The translations under genes and the position numbers were made by a program. The notes below the pieces were generated by a model. It searched no databases. It was not told the origin of the DNA and saw only the letters and a list, made by a program, of their open reading frames with translations. 64,000 bases of DNA from Colwellia sp. (GTDB taxonomy: Bacteria > Pseudomonadota > Gammaproteobacteria > Enterobacterales > Alteromonadaceae), in contig JAESPR010000011.1 in assembly GCA_016765685.1 (NCBI GenBank), positions 1 through 64,000 on the forward strand, read 5' to 3'. This document shows, one piece after another, positions 1 through 8,498 of this stretch. Position 1 is the first letter of the stretch. Each line of letters opens with the position of its first letter.

Positions 1-193
1 ATAGTGGTTAGGTTTTCTATAGTCATGATCGCTTTCATCTTATGATCATGAACAAAATTTAAGTCTTTAGCCGCATTTCATGTTAGAAATACGTAATTAG
101 TTCAGACTCATTTCATATTGGACAAGGCTTGCATTTTTATATATCTGCATTACACTAAAAGATAAGGCATATTTTAATATATAAATTAAACGA

Positions 194-1735
194 ATGAGTG
201 ATTTTATTTTTAAAGAAGAACCAGCAGATAGTGAAAAACCAACTATTGTCGCATCCAACAAAAAATGGCGAATTTTGGTGGTTGATGATGATGATTCTGT
301 GCATCAAGTTACTAAATTGGTGCTGGCCGATGCAGAAATTGAAAACCGTCAGTTAGAAATCGTTTCTGTCTATTCTATGGATGAAGCGAAAAAAATACTG
401 TTAAAAGATAATGAATTTTGTATGGCTTTTGTTGATGTGGTGATGGAAACTGATCATGCCGGTTTAGAATTGGTGCAATGGATAAGAGAAGACCTTAAAA
501 ACCAAGCTATACGTTTAGTGCTGCGAACTGGGCAGGCAGGCAGTGCACCAGAAGCAAGAGTCATTAAAGATTACGATATTAATGATTACAAAGAAAAAAC
601 AGACTTTACTTCTAATAAAATGATCACCACGGTTTACGCTAGTATTCGCGCCTATCGTGACATCATGACCATTCAACGTAGCTTAGATGCGTTTAAAAAG
701 TTGATTGAAGCGACGCATGATTTATTAAAAAAGGATCAGCTTAAGTCTTTTGGCTCAGCAGCATTAAATCATTTACTTGCTTTAATGAATGTTGATAGCT
801 CGGCTTTATATATTGCTCGAACACAGGTCGACTTTGAACAGCATTCTACTAGTTTAATCATCGCTTGCACGGGTAAATATGTTTGTGAATCTGATTCACT
901 AGAGTCATCGAATATTTCAGCCGATGTGAAAGAAAAAATTCAGCAAGTTTTTATTAGTAAATCTCACTACAGTGACGAGCATTGCTTTGTTGGTTATTAC
1001 CAAGCATCAGTTAATGCGGCTTCTGTGCTTTATATTGAATTTGAAGATGATAATGAACACTTTAAAGCGAGTTTAGCAGAATTGTTTGCTACCAATGTCG
1101 CGTTAATTTTGGAAAGTTTAACCAAACAAAAAGAAATTGAAAAGACGCAAAAAGAGTTGTTATTTATTGTCGGTGAAGCGGTAGAAGCACGCAGTAAAGA
1201 AACAGGGTTCCATGTTAAACGTGTTGCTATATTGTGTGAATTGTTAGCATTAAAAATAGGGCTTGAAGATGCGTTTGTTCAAGCATTGCGTTTAGCTGCA
1301 CCACTGCATGATTTAGGAAAAATTGCCATACCAGAGCACATTTTGCATAAGCCAGGCAAGCTTGTTGGCGACGAGTGGAAAATAATGCAAAGCCATGCGC
1401 AGATTGGCGGTGATATTCTAGCAAAATCGACCGTTAGTGTGTCAAAACTCGCGTCAAGGCTAGCTCTCTATCACCATGAGAACTGGGATGGTACAGGTTA
1501 TCCTGAAGGTTTAGCAGGAAAAGACATTCCCATTGAAGCAAGAATTATGGCTGTTGCTGATGTATTTGATGCCTTAGGCTCGAAACGATGTTATAAAGAG
1601 CCTTGGTCAGATGATAAAATTAAAGAATTTATGATCGCTGAAAAAAATAAAAAGTTTGATGCCGCTTTGATTGATATAGTCATTGAAAATTTTGATGAGT
1701 TTATTGCCGTTAGAGCACAATTTCCTGATAGTTAG
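194..1735 (+). CDS. Response regulator with DUF3369 and HD-GYP c-di-GMP phosphodiesterase domains
   Basis: Probable cytoplasmic c-di-GMP-degrading response regulator, 513 residues. A receiver domain spans about residues 25-150, with the acidic cluster DDDD at 31-34 and the likely phospho-acceptor D81 in FVDVVME. A middle domain (about 165-315) has the look of DUF3369, common in this architecture. The C-terminal HD-GYP domain (about 325-500) keeps H372-D373 in HDLGK, HHE at 427-429 and DGTGYP at 432-437, so catalysis looks intact. No histidine kinase lies beside it in the window. No strong Shine-Dalgarno precedes the ATG, so the start is chosen from receiver-domain length. Confidence 0.9.
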   Translation: MSDFIFKEEPADSEKPTIVASNKKWRILVVDDDDSVHQVTKLVLADAEIENRQLEIVSVYSMDEAKKILLKDNEFCMAFVDVVMETDHAGLELVQWIREDLKNQAIRLVLRTGQAGSAPEARVIKDYDINDYKEKTDFTSNKMITTVYASIRAYRDIMTIQRSLDAFKKLIEATHDLLKKDQLKSFGSAALNHLLALMNVDSSALYIARTQVDFEQHSTSLIIACTGKYVCESDSLESSNISADVKEKIQQVFISKSHYSDEHCFVGYYQASVNAASVLYIEFEDDNEHFKASLAELFATNVALILESLTKQKEIEKTQKELLFIVGEAVEARSKETGFHVKRVAILCELLALKIGLEDAFVQALRLAAPLHDLGKIAIPEHILHKPGKLVGDEWKIMQSHAQIGGDILAKSTVSVSKLASRLALYHHENWDGTGYPEGLAGKDIPIEARIMAVADVFDALGSKRCYKEPWSDDKIKEFMIAEKNKKFDAALIDIVIENFDEFIAVRAQFPDS

Positions 1736-1865
1736 TGGTAAGACAGAAACCATTTAATTCATGTTTTATCATAAAAAATGTAGTTTTAGCGTTTACCGGT
1801 ATTAATTGTGAACGGCGTGTTTGTTGGACAGCCGTTCAAGATAATAACTGCCGTTGATAACTCGT

Positions 1866-2825
1866 CTAAAAATATCCTGATACCCCATCACGCACTGAAA
1901 ACTTAAACTTATGTGCGCAACCTTGTTTATCAATTTTCTTCTTCTTTTTCCAACTTTTACCATCTTTTTTATCAGTTGATAGACAATAACCTTTACCGCC
2001 CTTTTTACCCCAAGTTTTAACTTTTCCGCTCCAATAACCACTAAGTACCGCATAATCAATCCATGCTGCGTCATCCCCATTTGTACTTACACGGACTTCT
2101 GTAATTTTTGTCGATGGAAAGCTCACACCTTTGGCTTTATATTTACAGGAAATGGGTTTTGTTTGTGTGCCGACCTTCGTAGAACCATTGTAAAATTCAA
2201 ATGTGAATTTGCTGCTTGTTTTAGCATTCTTAAAACCTTTAGGGCAATATAAAGACAATTTATAGCTTTCAGTCATTCCTTTAACTCTTTTTGTGATTTT
2301 GCCTTTAGCATTAAAAACAGTACCGCTGATTTCAACTCGTTTAGCATACCCCTGCCAGAAAATTCCAGGATCGGGAAGAGCCTCTCTAATAAGACCAACG
2401 CTTGTCATGGCGGCACCAACAACAACCTCGGCACAAACGGGAGCTATAGCTGCAGCCGCAGTGGAGCACAATGCTACCCCTCCTATGCCAATTGTCGCAG
2501 CAGAAGCGCTAGCGATGAACCAACTGGTTTCATTATTACCATTAGCTTGGATGGTTATATAGTGCGCCTTTTTGCTTTTCAAGCACTTTGTTTCAAATAC
2601 GGCTACTTTTTTTGTTTGAACTAGTGCCTTATCAAATCCTGTAACTCTTCCATTTTTAATTTTAATTTTTTTCGGATCATACCACTTCACTGTTGCAACA
2701 TAGCCAACACCAAACAGTCCAGTGACACACTGTTTGTATGCTTTCGCAGCCAAAACCGTATTGGAAAATGATAAACTGATGAAAACGACTAAAAGCGCAC
2801 TACAAAATTTGAAAAATGTTTTCAT
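1866..2825 (-). CDS. Secreted protein with hydrophobic Ala/Gly-rich core and C-terminal domain shared with neighbours
   Basis: I do not recognise the family. A signal peptide ends near VLAA-K (residue 28). Residues about 105-148 form a long Ala/Gly-rich hydrophobic stretch unusual for a soluble secreted protein. The last 120 residues resemble the C-termini of the next two upstream genes: an ID-containing beta segment, then a WGK..G.G.YCLSTDKKD block and a cysteine near the end. It is the last gene of a minus-strand set, 23 bp after its neighbour. Its last residues are Lys-rich and it is more diverged than the other two copies. It may be a secreted effector or surface protein; function unknown. 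Confidence 0.75.
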   Translation of the reverse strand: MKTFFKFCSALLVVFISLSFSNTVLAAKAYKQCVTGLFGVGYVATVKWYDPKKIKIKNGRVTGFDKALVQTKKVAVFETKCLKSKKAHYITIQANGNNETSWFIASASAATIGIGGVALCSTAAAAIAPVCAEVVVGAAMTSVGLIREALPDPGIFWQGYAKRVEISGTVFNAKGKITKRVKGMTESYKLSLYCPKGFKNAKTSSKFTFEFYNGSTKVGTQTKPISCKYKAKGVSFPSTKITEVRVSTNGDDAAWIDYAVLSGYWSGKVKTWGKKGGKGYCLSTDKKDGKSWKKKKKIDKQGCAHKFKFSVRDGVSGYF

Positions 2826-2848
2826 TTTAATTCCTTTTTATTTTGTGA

Positions 2849-3472
2849 TTACATCAATGGTTCGTATGATTTAGTGTATTTTGACTTTCCTTTTTTATTT
2901 TTCTTGAAGTGAATTGCCGTATAGCAGGCATTCTTTTTGAGAATTCTTTTCCATCCCTTATTGGCATCCTTTTTATCGGTAGATAAACACCATGCACCTG
3001 CGTCATCTTTACCCCAGTATTTACTCGCTTTGCCATCTATCCATAAGCCTAAAGCATCAATTAAAAAACCATCATCACCTTCAGTTTCAATGATAATACT
3101 GTGAGCATAACCATCTAATCGCACATCTATAACTTTACGCCAACGTTGGTTTAAGGGTTTACCTAGTACAATTTGTGGCCCAACATTTCGTGATAAATTC
3201 AGTTTCCCATCGCAGTTCTTATTTTTGACGCCATTGGCACGATATGAACCCAAATTTTTACCACTTTTTGATAAAAACCGAACTTTTATCAAAGATTTCG
3301 TTCCATCGTTGCCAACTTTCGCATGATCGCAATCAATGTAAAGCTTATGTCCATGACTGCCCGCTTGTACCTTTGTGATATTGACTGCTAAACAAGTTAA
3401 CACAGCAAACGGAATGATTTTAAGTGTTTGTAAATAGAATGCTTTTTGTATATTTTGATTGTATATTTTCAT
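2849..3472 (-). CDS. Small secreted protein consisting of the shared C-terminal domain
   Basis: A 207-residue protein of unknown function. The N-terminus has a basic start and hydrophobic stretch fitting a signal peptide that ends before residue 40. The rest is almost entirely one domain, from LYIDCDHAKV to NACYTAIHF. It aligns closely with the C-terminus of the 1106-residue protein encoded upstream. Shared landmarks are an SII(I/V)ET(E/D)G(N/D)DGFLIDA block, WGK, CLSTDKKDAN and NACY.AIHF. Conserved cysteines suggest disulfides. It appears to be a stand-alone copy of the module in the larger protein. The gene lies 153 bp after that gene and 23 bp before the next, so co-transcription is plausible. 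Confidence 0.75.
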   Translation of the reverse strand: MKIYNQNIQKAFYLQTLKIIPFAVLTCLAVNITKVQAGSHGHKLYIDCDHAKVGNDGTKSLIKVRFLSKSGKNLGSYRANGVKNKNCDGKLNLSRNVGPQIVLGKPLNQRWRKVIDVRLDGYAHSIIIETEGDDGFLIDALGLWIDGKASKYWGKDDAGAWCLSTDKKDANKGWKRILKKNACYTAIHFKKNKKGKSKYTKSYEPLM

Positions 3473-3625
3473 TGTTCATCCTTATGTTTATCGTTCTATT
3501 GAAAATTCACCACAAATGTTAATATGAGTAGAAAAGAATTTAGCTAAAATCTGAGCGGACAAACGCCATTTAAAAACAGATAACGGTTATCTTAAGTCTG
3601 GACTACTGCACATTATCAATCTATT

Positions 3626-6600
3626 TTAATCTTGCCGTAACAACGAATCATAAGATTTAATGAGAGTCGACTTACCGTAACCTTTGTCAGTTTTTTCAAA
3701 ATGGATGGCTTTATAACATGCATTTTTTTTGATGATTTTTTTCCAAGTTTTGTTATTTGCGTCTTTTTTATCAGTTGACAAACAATAAGCGCCTTTACCT
3801 TCTTTACCCCAAAAGTTAGTCAATTTACCGTCAACTTCTATGCCGATAGCATCAATTAAAAAACCATCATTACCATCGGTTTCTACGATAATACTGCGTG
3901 CAGCCCCTTTTAGTTTTACACCTAAAACGCCACTCCAATTTTGGCGTTTTGGTTTTCCAGGGAGAAAATGAGAACCTCCGCAGCCAGATTTGCTTATGCT
4001 TCTGGCTGCTATCGTATAGATACCCAAATTTTCACCATAGTATGAAATAAAATTAACTTTGATTGTTGATTTGGTCCATTCTTTGTCCACGTCTGGATGA
4101 CGACAGTCAATATAGAGGTTATGAAAAATATAGTCAGTAAGTTGTTCCTCATTTACGTCTTCTTCACCATCGTTATTTACGTCTTCATTGCTGTATTCTT
4201 CACTTTGTTCAGCAAGCTTTACGAACTGTAAATGGTATTGATTTTTAAAGTCATGATTCAATGCTTCTTCAGCTCTATCAAACCCTGAATATCCTCCAAG
4301 ACGTCCTGACATAGTAAGTTGTTCATCTAATTCGATTTCGAAAACTCTATATTTCTTATTGAATTCTCTTTGAACAATAATTCGATAAATTGAATTTTTT
4401 TGGAAGGTTTCAACTACATTTTCCTGTGAACCGGGTGATTGTACTCGGTCAGCATCGATTATCCAACGACCCCCACCCTTCATATTGTTCCAAGAGCCAA
4501 TGAGTAAGGTTGGAAAATCAATTCTCTGCCAATTATTCTCTGCGGCGGCTTTTTTCGCTACAGCTAACCTTGCAGCACTTTCCTGATCCAGCCTTAAGCG
4601 CTTCATTTCTCGTTCATCGATCAGACGCTGTTGTTGCACTTCCTCCCTTTGCGCTTTTTCTTTCATCATCATATTATGAGCTGCTATGGTTTCTACAGCA
4701 CCGGGTAATACGTCTCCTAAAATAGCAACTGCAAGCCCTTCAAAATCTTTGTTGTTTTTTCTTTTAGTCTTTGGTTTAGGTTTTTTTAGTGTGGTATTGG
4801 CATATGCTGATTTATTCCCACACTCATTAATAGCCCGTTTCCAATTATTGTGTTTACTGATGCCTCGCTTGTAGCAATCAACAGTTTGTTTTGGATTCTT
4901 AGTCCCCTTGCATAAATTACTTAATTCACTATATGAGTAGGTAGTTGTACCTACTGTATTCAAGAGATCATATTTATCCCTGCTGATTTTCCTTTGCATC
5001 ATATCCTGACAAATTTGTATCAAGGGCCTCTTAACAAGTACCGCATCTTTTGTAAGCATTTTTGCTTTAAACCGCGTTGCCCAGGAATCGTGTTTTGCTT
5101 TAGTACTTCGTTTCATTGTATCTTTACCGATGTCCAACCTATAACCCATGTCTGAGCTATAAATACCGACTAGATCACCGTAATGAACTTCTGCGTTTGG
5201 ATCATTTTTCAACGGTTTAATGCGAAATTTTGTAGTGGAGTCACTTATGTCAATGCTAGTTTTCTTTATTGATTGACCAATATCAAGTCGATATTTACCG
5301 TTCTCAGAAAAAACGCCAAATACATGATTCGATTCCAACCTACCTTCACTCGGACCATCAAGGCGCCGTATTACTAGACGCGTAGCCCATGATTCGTGAT
5401 TTGTTGTAACTAGCTTTTTAGTAGCAGTCGCACCTATATCCAAGCGCCACTCACCGTTTTCAGTCATTATTGCGATAATATCTTTTTGAGTGATCGAGTA
5501 GCTTCGAATAGAATTTTCAGTTGGCGTTGACTTAGTTTGTTCTAATTGATTATTCAATAAACCTTCGGTGTCATTAATACTATGGGCGAGACGAAATCCC
5601 GAGCTCAGGGATCCAATATCTAGAGAACTCCTTCTATTAAGATCCATAGAGGGAAAACGATCAGATGAACGTAACAAACTAGGTTCATTATGAAAACTAC
5701 CTCCGCGGCTTATTGCTCGAGTGCAATTATCATACTTCAATGCAGAGTTGTCCCTAGGCGTGCGTTTATAAGACCTATTATAGCAGTCTTGTACCCATTC
5801 CCTAACGTTGCCATGCATATCATATAATCCCCAAATATTTGGAGAGAATGACTTTACGGGCGCTGTTTTAGTGTTATCCCATTGACTACCGCAACCACTA
5901 CAACTGGCCTTATTTTGACCAATATCATCACCCCAGCTATATTTGGTTACGCTGCCAGCTCTAGCAGCGTACTCCCACTCAGTTTCGGATGGTAGTCGAT
6001 ACACTTTATTTGTTTGCTGATTTAACCAAGGTAGAAAATGATTAGTTACGTCAATCCAACTCACCTGAACAACTGGACGGTTTCCCCTTCCCCATTTATT
6101 ATCATTTCCTTTGCCACATTGGCCTGCATTTATGCATTGTTGGTATAACGCCCACGTCGTTTCCGATTCAGCTATATAAAAAGGTATAATTGATACTTTA
6201 TGGATTGGTTTTGCTTGTTGCTCGCGCTCGCTACTACCCATCATAAAACTTCCACCTGGAATTGACATCATCTTAAATTTTACGCCATTGACGGTTTCGA
6301 CATAAAAGTTTGAACTTTGCGTTGATGTAATCACCGAGGATTTGTTTACTTTCTGGGGTGCGTTAATCAATTGTGAATCACAAGTTAAATTTATGTTTTT
6401 TCCCGATGCCTCGGGTGACAAAGATGCCTGAAATTTTTCACCGTCACAGCTGTAGCTAACCAAAAAATCCTTTGCACAGCCAGGCGTAGGGTCTCCAATT
6501 CTTCTGTGATCTAAAGCGTAACTACATGACACTTTACCATTGCATGCAGACGAAAGGTGGTAGGACGCATTGCCAGTGCCCGCGCCGCAGACTTTACCGT

Positions 6601-6946
6601 ATGTTGCCGATAAAACTTCGATTTTCCGTGCTATCTTAGGCTTTTTTATCTGTTGTGGGGTAGCTTGTGTTACTTTTGATATTGTCTCTGAACTTGCATA
6701 AAAGCATCGCTTGTTGCTCCCCGGAACAAAGCCAAAAATTTCATTTGAGCAATGAATAAAGTCCGACGCATGTTTCTGTGCAAACTTACCATTGACACCG
6801 TAACGAACCGCACGTGTGCCGCTAAATTTACATACTTGACCTTCTCCCGCACAATCGATCCATTCTTTTTCTGCTGAGTGAGTAGATGTAAAAGGAAATA
6901 ATGCCACACACGCAGTCATCAATAATAGGAAACCGAACGACTTCAT
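3626..6946 (-). CDS. Large multidomain secreted protein: Cys-rich, SUEL-lectin-like, FGE-sulfatase-like, RLDIG repeats, shared C-terminal domain
   Basis: An exported 1106-residue mosaic. The signal peptide ends near HSA-E (residue 25), although MTAC at 10-13 could be a weak lipobox. Next come a Cys-rich domain (28-85) and a region like the galactose/rhamnose-binding SUEL lectin (110-170; cysteines, GDPTPGCAKD, then SYSCDG). A formylglycine-generating-enzyme-like (SUMF1) fold follows at 220-460, with GGSFMMGS, SETEWEYAARAG, WGLYDMHGNVREW and ISRGGSFHNE. The active-site cysteines expected after RGGS are absent, so catalysis is unlikely. Three repeats with (W/Y)RLDIG (490-650) may be beta-trefoil-like. 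A coiled coil (770-815) and the shared module (about 955-1090) complete it. Carbohydrate binding at the cell surface is inferred. Confidence 0.8.
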   Translation of the reverse strand: MKSFGFLLLMTACVALFPFTSTHSAEKEWIDCAGEGQVCKFSGTRAVRYGVNGKFAQKHASDFIHCSNEIFGFVPGSNKRCFYASSETISKVTQATPQQIKKPKIARKIEVLSATYGKVCGAGTGNASYHLSSACNGKVSCSYALDHRRIGDPTPGCAKDFLVSYSCDGEKFQASLSPEASGKNINLTCDSQLINAPQKVNKSSVITSTQSSNFYVETVNGVKFKMMSIPGGSFMMGSSEREQQAKPIHKVSIIPFYIAESETTWALYQQCINAGQCGKGNDNKWGRGNRPVVQVSWIDVTNHFLPWLNQQTNKVYRLPSETEWEYAARAGSVTKYSWGDDIGQNKASCSGCGSQWDNTKTAPVKSFSPNIWGLYDMHGNVREWVQDCYNRSYKRTPRDNSALKYDNCTRAISRGGSFHNEPSLLRSSDRFPSMDLNRRSSLDIGSLSSGFRLAHSINDTEGLLNNQLEQTKSTPTENSIRSYSITQKDIIAIMTENGEWRLDIGATATKKLVTTNHESWATRLVIRRLDGPSEGRLESNHVFGVFSENGKYRLDIGQSIKKTSIDISDSTTKFRIKPLKNDPNAEVHYGDLVGIYSSDMGYRLDIGKDTMKRSTKAKHDSWATRFKAKMLTKDAVLVKRPLIQICQDMMQRKISRDKYDLLNTVGTTTYSYSELSNLCKGTKNPKQTVDCYKRGISKHNNWKRAINECGNKSAYANTTLKKPKPKTKRKNNKDFEGLAVAILGDVLPGAVETIAAHNMMMKEKAQREEVQQQRLIDEREMKRLRLDQESAARLAVAKKAAAENNWQRIDFPTLLIGSWNNMKGGGRWIIDADRVQSPGSQENVVETFQKNSIYRIIVQREFNKKYRVFEIELDEQLTMSGRLGGYSGFDRAEEALNHDFKNQYHLQFVKLAEQSEEYSNEDVNNDGEEDVNEEQLTDYIFHNLYIDCRHPDVDKEWTKSTIKVNFISYYGENLGIYTIAARSISKSGCGGSHFLPGKPKRQNWSGVLGVKLKGAARSIIVETDGNDGFLIDAIGIEVDGKLTNFWGKEGKGAYCLSTDKKDANNKTWKKIIKKNACYKAIHFEKTDKGYGKSTLIKSYDSLLRQD

Positions 6947-7258
6947 TAAATTGTCCTAATCTTATTGTTTTTATCCATACCAAATACTTACGCATTGGGC
7001 GAGTTGTGACAATTTATTATTATGGTTAGAGAATTATCTTTCCACTTTTGTTTATAGCGCCACATTTTGTACTTAGTGTAGATCATTAATACAAAAAGTG
7101 TATAAAACCAGTTATTCAAGAATAGCACTAAACAATTTAGGATGATTAAAGGAAAATTGATTTACAAGTGAAAAGTGGTGGCCCTCAGTGATTTGAATAC
7201 ATTCATATTTCAAAATATTCAGTCATTACAGATAATAGTTCGCCATAATCTAAATTGA
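6947..7258. other. Intergenic region, 312 bp
   Basis: AT-rich spacer between the start of the large secreted-protein gene and the end of yfbR, both on the minus strand. It probably holds the promoter of the three-gene secreted-protein set. I see no convincing RNA gene, terminator or repeat in it. Confidence 0.5.
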
Positions 7259-7861
7259 TTACCCATCCAAATCCGTAAGTTTATCTACTGTAGCAGTACA
7301 AGATTCTAAAAAAATGTTTATAAAATATTCAACTTCTGGCATATCGCGTTTTAATGAGTTGACCTTATTATCCAAGTTGATTTTTACGTGCGCAAACTCC
7401 ACATTATTAAATCGCAATTCGTTGTTTGCTTTAATTAGTGCAGCTAATATATCTGCGGCCTTAACTATATCTTTATAAGCAGGGTCGACCTTATCTTGAA
7501 CGAGTAGCTCTTCAAATTCATCTCTGATATCTTCAGGTATTGTTTGTAAGCATTCCTTCTCGGCTATCTTCTCTAACTTTTTATACTCTTTGGTAAATTC
7601 TGGGTTGTGATACTTTACCTTTGACGAAAGATCTTGAAGTTTGGTCTCTGAAATTTCGTGATATATCGCAATGGTTGCAGCTTTCTCTGCTATGAGATTC
7701 CCACCAAATTTTTTATTCTTTATTACTGTTAGTAAATGAGCAATTACAGCAACTTGATGTGAATGCTCAGATACATTTTCTGGTTGAAAAGTATGCATCA
7801 AGCCCCATCGCTGAATTAATGGCATTCTAGTTGTCCATGCTAAAAAAGTGCTCTGCTTCAT
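7259..7861 (-). CDS. yfbR: HD-domain 5'-deoxynucleotidase YfbR
   Basis: A 200-residue HD-superfamily protein matching YfbR, which dephosphorylates deoxyribonucleoside 5'-monophosphates in the cytoplasm. The N-terminus has the family pattern (FLAWTTRMPLIQRWGLM, then ENVSEHSHQVAVIAH). The metal-binding segment reads YHEISET where E. coli has an HD-ASE segment, so the usual HD appears as HE; VKYHNPEFTKEY follows as expected. A strong AAGGGGG Shine-Dalgarno six bases before the ATG fixes the start. In E. coli yfbR follows alaA; here the order is kept but about 640 bp of debris separates them. The D-to-E change could alter metal binding but leaves the family assignment secure. Confidence 0.85.
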   Translation of the reverse strand: MKQSTFLAWTTRMPLIQRWGLMHTFQPENVSEHSHQVAVIAHLLTVIKNKKFGGNLIAEKAATIAIYHEISETKLQDLSSKVKYHNPEFTKEYKKLEKIAEKECLQTIPEDIRDEFEELLVQDKVDPAYKDIVKAADILAALIKANNELRFNNVEFAHVKINLDNKVNSLKRDMPEVEYFINIFLESCTATVDKLTDLDG

Positions 7862-7959
7862 CGGATTCCCCCTTGAAGCCTACATGAAATTTTGTTGTTC
7901 TGAAATGTGATCATATTCATATAACTCTATAATTTAATTTATATAGTGCCCGCCAATTA

Positions 7960-8270
7960 TCATATCGGCCGAAACATGTCTTTTAGTCTTAGCTGTAGCT
8001 CGCTGTTTTGGAGTTCAAGCCTATCTATTCTTTTTTATTGTTCTTCAATAGTACGTTTCAAATTTACAAATCGAAACTTCCGTCTCGCTTCCAGTATTTA
8101 TCCCATGAATATTAAGTCTACTCGTGCCTAACCTATCAACGTCTTGAGAGAGTTTATTAACTTCCATTTGAATATCTGCTTTATTCGGCCTCGATATCGC
8201 TTTAGAAATAACCTTTACTCTAATATCCCACAAATGAAACAAACGTAGATTCTCGTTACGCATAAATCCA
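7960..8270 (-). pseudogene. Possible decayed coiled-coil gene remnant
   Basis: On the minus strand one frame reads a hydrophilic, helical-looking peptide from about 8270 to 8045. Shifting one base near 8060 continues into another coiled-coil-like segment (KRIDRLELQNSELQLRLKDM) that ends at 7960, with one TAA inside the second part. The continuity across a shift and the Leu/Glu/Lys-rich composition suggest a broken gene. I do not recognise a family. It sits in the non-syntenic gap between alaA and yfbR, next to a transposase remnant. It may be chance reading frames. Confidence 0.3.
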
Positions 8271-8326
8271 TATAGCTTTTCATATAGGTATCCTTTAATC
8301 TCGACCAAGAGAAAGAAGGAAAACCT

Positions 8327-8490
8327 ATGCGAGATTATAAGAGTTTGTCTTATACACGATGGGATTGTAAATACCATATTGTATTTATACCTAAAAAAAG
8401 ACGTAAACTGATATTTGATCAATCTGAAAACATTTAGGTGAAGTGTTCCATGATTTAGCCCGCTAACAAGGTGTCATTAAAAATGATAAG
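8327..8490 (+). pseudogene. Truncated, frameshifted IS200/IS605-family TnpA remnant
   Basis: From the ATG at 8327 the frame reads MRDYKSLSYTRWDCKYHIVF followed by IPKKRRKLIF. This is the characteristic N-terminus of IS200/IS605 (Y1 HUH) transposases, which usually run about 140-150 residues. The frame stops at 8437. A one-base shift at about 8428 continues as KHLGEVFHDLAR, then a stop, then QGVIKND, again matching the family. The catalytic HUH and tyrosine regions are missing. A GAAAGAAGGA stretch before the ATG could be its old ribosome-binding site. This is a dead insertion-sequence fragment; I could not define its right end. Confidence 0.75.
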
Positions 8491-8498
8491 TTTATTTT

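Noticed and set aside
24-50. CATGATC/GATCATG repeat at the window start
   Set aside because: Both halves are partly self-palindromic AT-rich words; likely chance, with no gene context on the left side.
1810-1837. GAACGGC/GCCGTTC inverted repeat downstream of the HD-GYP gene
   Set aside because: Short stem, 14-base loop and no T-run on either strand; not a convincing terminator.
8045-8422. 125-residue minus-strand reading frame overlapping the transposase remnant
   Set aside because: Its first half is antisense to a recognisable TnpA N-terminus and has no family likeness; only the second half was kept, as part of a possible decayed gene.
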